The notes beneath the pieces were generated by a model, which was given only the letters and a program-made list of their open reading frames with translations, was not told the origin of the DNA and ran no database searches. This document shows, in pieces, positions 55,960-64,000 of a DNA stretch of 64,000 nt (position 1 is its first letter; each line of letters opens with the position of its first letter). The translations under genes were made by a program, and so were the position numbers. The DNA is from Rhizophagus clarus (lineage: Eukaryota > Glomeromycota > Glomeromycetes > Glomerales > Glomeraceae): positions 1,798,001-1,862,000 of the forward strand of contig BLAL01000239.1 in the NCBI GenBank assembly GCA_015698045.1, given 5' to 3'.

Positions 55960-56417
55960 CCTAAATTTTTTTGACTTTTCAAAAAAATCAGGAACTTTAT
56001 TTGACACAAAATATAACTGCCAGTTTTTATACTCTAACATTTCCAAAATTGCTGATTTTTGGGAATTTTTGTTTTCATTATCTTTTAATGTATTTTGAAA
56101 ATAAAGGCATATTTATATATAGTTTTTTTTCTTTACTGCTGAACAAGAGAATGCAGCTAGCCCAAACTCATGATGGATTTCAAAAAATTCAGCAATATGG
56201 TTATACAAAACATATATGTATTATGTTATGTCTTGAGTACGGTACATACCTTTAACAAAATCATCTCTGTTTGAATGCCTTATAGAAGGAGCTGTAAATG
56301 CATTTAACCAAGATTTGGCTTTATAGTGAAAAAATTTCCCTATTATTTTCTTATCATGTATTAGATGATATAGTTCATTGAATTGATCCTATAGAGCACG
56401 AATTTGTATAGTTTGTA
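55960..56417 (+). other. Weak coding-like sequence, not assigned
   Basis: A 94-codon frame at 55971-56255 is aromatic-rich and probably not a real protein. The alternative frame (LTAEQENAASPNS) is broken at once. No call is made. Confidence 0.2.
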
Positions 56418-56651
56418 TTACTGACTGAAAATAGTAAAAAGGTCAAATTTTTTAAGAACTTTTAATTTATCCAGCGCCATGAAAGAAGTGTATGATAAAT
56501 TGTTTGTGTTTTTTTTATGCCAAAATTGAAAAGATACATTAAGTCGCCTCATTTCCATTAGGATTTTATCTTTCCAAATTTCTTCATTTGTAATTACATG
56601 ATAAAGATCAAAAATCATTAGTTTCAAAAAAATATGCAACTCGTCAACCAC
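56418..56651 (-). pseudogene. Fragment of an unknown multi-copy protein
   Basis: MVDELHIFLKLMIFDLYHVI, then VSFQFWHKKNTNNLSYTSFM and LDKLKVLKKFDL. The Trp-x-K ... YTS-x-M ... DKLKVL pattern suggests the C-terminal part of a transposon or lineage-specific protein. The family was not identified. Confidence 0.3.
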
Positions 56652-56659
56652 TCAATTTT

Positions 56660-57774
56660 TTAATAATATTATACTAAATAATGGTTCTTTGAATGACTAT
56701 TTATTTGTTTGTAATTAACTTTAATATTATCCATTGATTTATTGATTATTTTTGATGTGGTATTAATATTGTTTTTACTGCAGTTGCACCAAGAGCAGAA
56801 GTGCAATGCATTTGCAGCTTTCATTCCCAAACATATTGATAAAAAATTTCCAGTTTAAGCTAAAAAATAACTCAATTGGCCAACAGACACCATTTTTTTA
56901 TTTAAAACCTCTTTTTTTTAATGTACATAAATCTAAAATTAATGGAGTCAACACATTTTTTAGGGATTCATCCCAGTAAGAAAATTACATACTGAAAATA
57001 TACTGAAAATAATCTGAATTTTAAGAATATTTAACTATAAAATTATGTATATTATAAGTATAAATTAAATATAATTTTAGAATATTTTATGTAAGATATT
57101 TATATCCATAAATAATGCTAAAATTATATTTGAAAATACTGCATTTAATATGTAAAAAGTTCATAAAATATCCTTAAATTTTGCCTCTTTAAGTATATTT
57201 TAAGTGTAAAATTATGTCATTAATTTCTACTTAATTTCAGGATAAATTTTATTTTGTATTATTATATATATTCATCATTATTTAAGAATATTTAAAGCCC
57301 ATTTTCAGTATATTATAAAATTGTAATTTGCATATATTTCAATAATATTTCAATTAGAAATAACATATATTTTCAGTAGTTTTAAAGGTCATTTTAGTTC
57401 AAATATAATAATATTTTATGTATCTTTTAATTAGAAATAGCATACATTTTTACTTACATTAAAGGTTATTTCAATTACATTTTTACATTTGATAAAATAT
57501 TGATTTAACAATATTTTTAGTATATAAATACAATATTGATATGGTTTGATTTTATTTCAATAATAATTCGTGTACATTTTAAAGGCTACGCTAATAACTA
57601 ATGAATACAAATAATTTCTATGTATAGTAAAATGATTAATTTCATATTTCTGAAACTATATAATATAAAACGAAAATAAATCAGAAATAAAATAAATAAA
57701 GAAAAGATACAGTTGAAAAAACTTATTTTTCATACCTATTACACAATAACTCGAGACCCATTTAATTTAATGTA
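56660..57774. other. AT-rich stretch with diverged repeats, no gene seen
   Basis: At about 57290-57600, blocks of about 100 bases sharing ATTTCAATTAGAAATARCAT and TTTTAAAGGTCATTT recur in diverged form. Confidence 0.45.
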
Positions 57775-57942
57775 CACAGGTGGTCTTAATAAATTGGACT
57801 CGTCTATTCCAACAGAAAAATCTAATATATCGAGAAATATGACATATCAAGAACAAGTACTATAATAATCCATTCCAGACTCGACTCTGATATATCAAAG
57901 CTTCTGGTTTATTGAAGATCCAATTTATCAAGACTACCTGTG
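57775..57942. mobile_element. Tc1/mariner-type MITE (168 bp) with TA target duplication
   Basis: The ends CACAGGTGGTCTTAATAAAT and, inverted, CACAGGTAGTCTTGATAAAT are flanked by TA on both sides (57773-57774 and 57943-57944). No ORF. Confidence 0.75.
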
Positions 57943-58244
57943 TACATGTTAAAGAGGGGAAAAAGGTATATTAGTAATTTAGTTATTTGATTTTAAATCC
58001 AATATAATAAAGTTTGATGCATACCTGTTTAATAAACAATAATTTTTAAGTAAAAAAATACTTACACACGTCTACAGTTAACACCTCGACATGGCTACAT
58101 TAAAATAGAAAAAATAAAAGAATCAGTTAATATTAATTTCAACAATAACTAACTATTGGATTTGAGAATATATTATAATTTTATGTTGTAATACATATTA
58201 ATAAGCCTCAACCATATCCTTAAGAAAATAAATAACCCACCTTC

Positions 58245-58475
58245 CTGACGTAATTAATTAAACTTTCACAATCGGCTCAGTCAATTAAATAATGATAATT
58301 TTCTTCTTCCCAAGCTTTGGCTAGTTTTTCCGCTATAATTGATATTGTAGTAGAAAATTTATGTATTCATACTGTGATAAAGTCAACTTCTCCTCTAATA
58401 GGGTTAATTAAGACTTTCCCATTCCAGAAATTCAGGTTTTGTATCATGTATCCTTTGCTTCTGGTAAAATATTTT
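58245..58475 (-). pseudogene. Coding-like fragment of unknown gene
   Basis: On the minus strand the frame reads GYMIQNLNFWNGKVLINPIR, then GEVDFITV*IHKFSTTISII and AEKLAKAWEEENYHYLID, ending near a GTGGGT donor. Two in-frame stops. It looks like one exon of a host or transposon gene. No family was recognised. Confidence 0.35.
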
Positions 58476-58770
58476 TTTCGTCAGTCAGTTTATGAATAAC
58501 ATAATAACATAGATAACATAGACTTGTTACCATTATTTATTAGGAAGGAGAAATTAAAATAAAAAAAAACAAAGTAAAAAAATCTATAGCTTATAATAGC
58601 TATTTCATCATCGCTTATCCGTGTTTAGCTATTTTTAGATACAAATAAAGTTAATGGATTAATCTTATTCGTGTTTAGCTATTTTTAGAAATTAAGCAAT
58701 ATACAATAAATATTCTTAATTATTCAGACCATAATAAAGTTTTATTATAAGTGCGAACTGCTGCAAAAAA
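58476..58770. other. 3' flank of the Tnp2 gene, no gene seen
   Basis: A direct repeat of about 25 bases, CGTGTTTAGCTATTTTTAGA (58620 and 58670), is the only structure seen. Confidence 0.5.
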
Positions 58771-61700
58771 TCAATGTCCAATATTTTCCCAATTAGAGTC
58801 ATCAAATGCATTTTCTTTATCAATTATATAATATCTATTATCTATTTTAGCAAAACCTATACAATGATCTAAACATCTTACATTGATAAATTCTTTTGAT
58901 CTGAATTGAGTAAAATGTTTACATCCATATTTATCTTCTACAATTTTTGATGTTAATTGTACATAGGCTAACATGTAAACCTGATGGTTGAATTCATGAA
59001 CAAGATAATAATTTATGATTCCATATATATCTACAATAGCGAGTTGAGGAGGCGCATTGGGTCTGTGGGCAAGTTTATCTATTGTGCATCTTATCTAAAA
59101 TATTTACAAATAAAATATAAAATCAAAATTAAATCAAAATAATAGCAATGATAGTAATCAAAGTTAAAAATTTTACCTGAGCATAGTAATTATTTCTTGC
59201 AATTGTATTATTTCTTTTTATACAACTACTACTAATATATTGTCCATCCGAAGTTCTTAATCTTCCATATCTTACACCATAATTATTAACCTCCTAAAAA
59301 AAAAAATTATTTTGTTATTGTATGAATTTAAAATATTAAATAAAAGCTTTATATTACCATTTCTAAATCATTATTGTTTGTCCCTTCGTAAAATTTAATC
59401 AGATGTTTGTGTTCTTGGCTTGGCAAAGAATATTGTGTAGAAGGGGAATAAAATTCTTCTTCATACCCTTCAGTACTAAAGACCCGTTTCTTACTCCATT
59501 GTTTTAGCAGTTTTTCTTTGAAAATAGCTTTTGAGATAGAAAAAAATGGTAACATATAAAATTGCTGTAATAAAGTAAGCATATTTGCAAGGTTGCTATA
59601 TGGCTTGATCTTTGATTTAATAAGTGGTTGTAATATACCACATACTCTCTCCATAGGAAACTGCCAATGGATCCAACTAGGGCCACAATATTTAATAGAA
59701 TCTGCTACATGTAACAGGTAATGAAAACTTATCTTACATGCTGCTAAACGTTGGCCATTGTTCTGATAATACTCTCTAAAATAATTAATCATTATTATAA
59801 TTATTATATAATTATAAATTATAAAACAGAAATCATTACCTTTCATAATAATCTGAAAATTTTTTAAGCAAAAGTTGTACATCATCAATTTGTTCTTCGG
59901 ATATTTCAGGTTCTAAACAAAGCTTTACAGCCTTCACAAAGTATGCCCATCTTTGAAGATGTCTATTATGTAACGAAAAGTAAATTTTTTGTTTAATTAA
60001 AAATTTAAAATGTATTAATTCAACTTTTACTTTTTATTAAAATACCTTTTATCCAGATATGTCTTTAGTAATAGTAATGAAATAAAATTATCCAATTTCT
60101 CCATTCTACCGCTTTGTAACCATTATGATATTTAAATATGTCATGTGGAGGGTGACCAATTTCAATAGGCATATCTTTTTTTACTTTTTCCATTTGTATG
60201 CCAATATTTTCCCGCTGTGATTTTGATAACTCATAATCATTAGACAATAATAGATTGTTATTAAAAAATTTTCCACTCCAATGTGCATACATTGATGATG
60301 CCACATTCTCGAAGAATAAATGCATTATGTCTGTTGGGAAAGACCACGGAAATAATAATGTTTTTAATTTCAACAATTCACTGGATCCCTTAATTCCTAT
60401 ATAGTAAAGTAATTAATACAGATTTGTAAGTGTACTTTTTTCTCAAGAAAATTATACCTGTTTCTCTGATCATTTTATCTTTTCGATCTTTATTCATTTC
60501 TTCTGCAATTAATTTTCCCATATTGATCGTATCATCATGATTTCTTATATTACAAAAAGCAGATGATGGATAGTATATGTGTTTATTTGATGTGTGACAA
60601 GTCCCTTTTATCATACAAAAATGACAAGCTTTATACGACTTGTATCCAGAGAGGTTTAAGCTTTTACTTAACGCTGGAACATCACCCGTCCATGTTAATA
60701 AATATGCACGTAAAATAAAAGGTTCATTTGTTCGTCTGTCTATACACTGAATTCCTTCTATAATATTTAATAAAATAAAATTTCAATTATAGAAAAAATA
60801 CATTTTATTAGATATTAAAATTAGCTTTACCTTCAAGTTCTTGTAATTCTTTTATAAGAGGACATAAAAAGGAATTAAAATGCTTTGGCAAACGGGAACC
60901 TGGTATTATCATTGTCACTAGTAGATTTTCTTTTTTTACACGAATAGAAAGATGAAGGTTATTATTTATTAATAAGATTACCCAGCAATCATCAGTCCGT
61001 TGTTCAAAGATCTGATATCCATCACATGTCCCAGATAGTGCAATATCCCAATCATCTTTAAAAAAATCCCTTTGTAGTAAATCCTTATATAACCTATTAA
61101 AAGAAACATATTTTTAATGGCCTTTTTTTTTAAAAAAAAAAAATTTACTTTATAGTAATTAAATTATACTCACAATCCGTCAAAGATATCAGCATATATT
61201 TCTTCCTCTCCTTTGTTTTGGAAATAAGTACTTCTATATTGTAATTCTTCGGCTCTTTCTTTATTCTTGTATTGAATTATTAGGCGTTGTTTTACCGAAA
61301 AAAAAATGTTGTATTTACAGGTTTGCCATTATCATCAAATCTGTTTTCAGCACAAATAGGGCAACTGGCTAAATTTTCATATGATGATGTAAATGCAATA
61401 CAACTGTTTTTGCAAGTATCATATCTATGAGGTTCAAAAGGAATTATGCTATTGATTTTTTTTTTCAACTTATAGATTGTTAAATTAGAATTAACATTAT
61501 CAAGTATTTTGTTGAATGCGATGTCAGATATTGAATGGAGTACTTTTGTATGTAAAAGACGTAAACCTTGAATCAATTCATCTAAAATAAATAAATATTA
61601 TTATTTATCAAAACTAAAATCAATAAACATAGAATTAACTGTACCATCGTTTATGTTTGTCATTTCAGATTCCTCAAATTCTTTATCATCATCTGTTAAT

Positions 61701-62328
61701 TCATCATTCTCTTCAGAAATATATGCACTTGTTTTTGAACAATCACTTTCAGTTTCTATGTCTGCTTTATCATTATCTTCATCACAATCTTTATTATCAA
61801 GACTTTGCCTATCACTATTCTTATCGTAATCTTTGTTATTAGGAATTGGATTACCATTATAATAATCTTCGTTGTCAAGAAATGGCTCATCGCTATCGTA
61901 ATCATCATAATCTTCTGATCTGCAATTAACATGACTTTGATGATTATTAAAGTATTATTATAACAATAATGTTTTAATAAAGTAAAATTTACTTTTTGTT
62001 ATAAACAATTAAATAATTACCTTTTAGGTATGTCTTTTAAAATTAAAGGAACATGATCGTTATTTGAAATATTGCTTTCTGAACTTGTATCTGATTTATC
62101 TGATTCATCGTCTTCAAACTTTCTTTTTTCAGCTGCATTACAACTTGAAATTGATTCACTATCGCTTTTTGTTTCTGATCCACCTTCTGCTTCATATCCA
62201 TTAATTTTTTCAATATTTGCTTTTTCTCTTTTTTGATGTTTTTTAAAAGTTTTTTTAGTAGACAACCACTTTCCGTTACCATCTTTAGAATTTATTTTAC
62301 AAATATGACAAGAACAAAAAAATGGCAT
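58771..62328 (-). pseudogene. Tnp2/CACTA-type transposase, ten exons, two one-base lesions
   Basis: Exons 62328-62021, 61919-61645, 61581-61174, 61093-60831, 60757-60458, 60396-60046, 59962-59840, 59775-59358, 59293-59177 and 59094-58771 give about 962 residues. It begins with a Cys/His finger (MPFFCSCHICK), an acidic region, CPICAENRFDDNG, GTCDGYQIF, YKACHFCMIKGTCH, FPT-DIMHLFFENV, HYLLHVADSI and WIHWQFPMERVCG, which are hallmark blocks of fungal Tnp2 transposases. All junctions are in phase if one T is counted as lost in the T-run at about 61300 and one at about 60080. Both are homopolymer positions, so assembly error is possible. No CACTA ends were located with confidence. Confidence 0.85.
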
Positions 62329-62519
62329 ATTAAAATGTGATAGAATTTATAAGTAACAAGAGCTATTTTTATAAACAATCACATATTGTATTACATGATT
62401 GTATTACAATTTACGAGCAAGATGCATTAAAGATAAAGGTCATGTTACAAGTAACTCTTCACAACATACAGATATAGAGATTATGTATCATAAATCATCT
62501 TTCTAGAGATAATATAATA

Positions 62520-62755
62520 ATGACAATGATATTCGACGGTTCCATAATAATTATTCAAAGCCATACTGATTGTATTATGAGCAACGGTTCATATAAAGCC
62601 ATAATAATTATTCAAAGCCATACTGATTGTATTATGATCAACAGTTCATATAAAGCCATAATAATTATTCAAAGCCATACTGATTGTATTATGAGTAACG
62701 GTTCATACAAAGCCATACTAATTGTCAAAGAGATTGTGTTATGAGCAACGGTCGT
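62520..62755. repeat. 57-bp tandem repeat (3.3 units)
   Basis: Units at 62542, 62599, 62656 and 62713 share CCATAATAATTATTCAAAGC and CATACTGATTGTATTATGAG. Because 57 is a multiple of three it produces a repetitive ORF that has no other sign of coding. Confidence 0.93.
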
Positions 62756-62869
62756 ATTGATGACTGATAAATTGAATCATTTTATTTTAATTGATTTAAC
62801 CGTGTTAATACTGACAAGAATGTAGTCATTAATAATTTCATAATTGTAATTTTTATAATAATTTTTTTC

Positions 62870-63205
62870 TTTATGACACCAACACTTGGGTCATCCCACA
62901 GTGAAATGCAAAAGTTATCTAACAAAATATTTAAAGGTATAAACGCCCTCTCACCAATTGTTCGCAAGGCTTTCCTTCAGTCAGAACCCAAGAATAAAGT
63001 TATATCGGTTATTAGACCTGTGGCATCAAAGCCTGAGGTCACTGAAGGAGACCAGTATCAAGCATGGGTTCAGTTCCATTTGTTAATGAGTTACGCCAAG
63101 AACAGCTACTATCTCACCTACATACCATAAATCTCCCGTTAAAGAAGTTTTTGGAGAGGCACTTTATTAGACCATCAGGGCAGAAAATGAGTCGAATACT
63201 ATAAA
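62870..63205 (+). pseudogene. Coding-like remnant of unknown gene
   Basis: An 85-codon frame (MTPTLGSSHSEMQKLSNKIF, later VASKPEVTEGDQYQAWVQF) is followed in another frame by FVNELRQEQLLSHLHTINLP and LKKFLERHFIRP up to about 63190. The change of frame suggests a broken gene. The minus strand also has a readable frame here, so the strand is not certain. Confidence 0.3.
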
Positions 63206-63286
63206 TGGTATTTCGCGATCAATAAAAAATAAAAAATAAATTGATTGATAAACAACGCGTCAGTCGTGTCATGTTTAAGTATAAAG

Positions 63287-63294
63287 TATAAATA
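63287..63294 (+). promoter_or_regulatory. TATA box (TATAAATA)
   Basis: TATAAATA lies about 50 bases before the ATG at 63344, a good distance for a fungal core promoter, after a relatively GC-rich patch (ACGCGTCAGTCGTGTC). Confidence 0.55.
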
Positions 63295-63343
63295 CACGTT
63301 ATCTCTTCATTTCTTTACGCACTTTTTTTAATTTTTTAAAAAA

Positions 63344-64000
63344 ATGGAATAAATACCTTCTGAAATCAATACCAAGGTATAAGAGCAAAAATATAAAAAT
63401 ATTTTTAATAATCTATAATCGAAAATTCTTACTTTATTACTTTGGTATTTTAATATTATAGCTCAGGCTCATATATAAACCTACGAGTAAATATAACTTA
63501 CAAGACACAATAGGCTTGAAAAATGAAAAACAACGCTGGCTTGCTTATTTGGTAACTATTTATTAATTTTTAATAAGAAGAATAAAAATTGTTTTTTTAA
63601 TAGTTAATTTTTGTAATAGGAGATAATGCGAGAATGTCTTTATGAAAAGAACGTAGATTTTAACGTTAATTATAGGAGTCAAAAGCATGTGATAATAGCA
63701 CAAATTGTTCGTTCTGTAAATATTAAATTTTAATTCTCATCATTTCTTTTTTTTTTAAAAGTATACTAAAAATTATTATATTATAGTTTAAAAAAAGGGC
63801 TCCTGACTTCCCTGTAACCGCAGGTGACTGGGCTGTAAAGGAAATGCTCGTTAGCACAATTCAAAATAAGCGTAAGTTATAATAACTTTATTTATAACTA
63901 GTGGGTTTATAGTAGAGATTAATTATTTCATTTTATTTTATAATAGGTTATTATCTAAAAAAAAAGAAAAATGAATTAGAAAATAATTTAAGAGTTCCAT
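63344..64000 (+). CDS. Multi-exon gene of unknown function, cut by the window edge
   Basis: Exons 63344-63376, 63462-63551, 63620-63715, 63787-63871 and 63947 onward join in phase with introns of 68-85 nt (donors GTATAA, GTAACT, GTAAAT, GTAAGT). The product is short and basic: IPSEINTK, LRLIYKPTSKYNLQDTIGLK, MRECLYEKNVDFNVNYRSQK, FPVTAGDWAVKEMLVSTIQN, then YYLKKKKNELENN at the edge. The third codon is TAA, so either the start is elsewhere, the gene is dead, or the codon is a changed CAA. The VNYRSQKHVIIAQIVRSFKK / DWAVKEML layout suggests a small helical domain, perhaps DNA-binding. I do not recognise the family. Confidence 0.5.

Noticed and set aside
58064-58100. CACTA-type terminus near the Tnp2 gene
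   Set aside because: CACACGTCTACAGTT is present, but no inverted partner was found on the other side of the gene.
62520-62744. Repetitive 74-codon ORF
   Set aside because: A 57-bp tandem repeat keeps the frame open by arithmetic; there is no other coding sign.

Overview
The window is very AT-rich, poor in intact host genes and dense in transposons, fossils and satellite-like repeats. Short introns with GTAAG-type donors and TACTAAC-like branch sites, a Crinkler-like nuclease-kinase gene, a Tad/I-type LINE with RNase H, and large fungal-style Plavaka/CACTA, hAT and MULE families all point to an arbuscular mycorrhizal fungus (Glomeromycotina, Rhizophagus-like). This assignment is inferred from gene families and composition; no database was searched. 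Layout: 1-9972 holds two LINE copies head to tail on the minus strand. The left copy runs off the window; the right copy is nearly complete, with only three coding lesions, and its 5' end cuts a small Myb/SANT-like gene (9990-10388). A 50-bp tandem array (10780-11265) follows. 11384-18604 is a fossil module with remains of a tyrosine recombinase, a short ORF with a motif common in large DNA viruses, a Cys-rich ORF, and a primase-zinc finger-UL9-like helicase gene. Structurally related AT-centred palindromes lie on both sides of the helicase gene. 18881-19620 is a hAT-type MITE with a perfect 8-bp target duplication. 20041-21341 is a decayed zinc-ribbon gene. 21569-23561 is the best intact host gene, a nuclease-kinase of the Crinkler C-terminal type with a 15-nt micro-exon. 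24000-36170 holds small MITEs, repeats and decayed multi-exon genes, including a Gag-like fossil and a six-exon pseudogene (34143-35948). 36592-41148 is a 4.6-kb terminal-inverted-repeat element inserted in a satellite and carrying a second Myb/SANT-like gene. 41567-46970 is a Plavaka-type transposase gene split by an apparently intact 2.5-kb hAT element. 47640-52833 is a MULE gene whose two halves are separated by about 4 kb containing a long array of intron-like units. Similar arrays lie at 37140-37600 and 53780-54385. 58771-62328 is a ten-exon Tnp2/CACTA transposase with only two one-base lesions. A multi-exon gene with a TATA box runs off the right edge. The most unusual signals are (1) the recombinase-primase-helicase module with palindromes resembling a herpes-type origin, and (2) three arrays in which 70-80-nt introns with near-canonical signals alternate with exons of about 25-45 nt. 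A family of identical-length 155-bp MITEs (three copies) links otherwise unrelated parts of the window.
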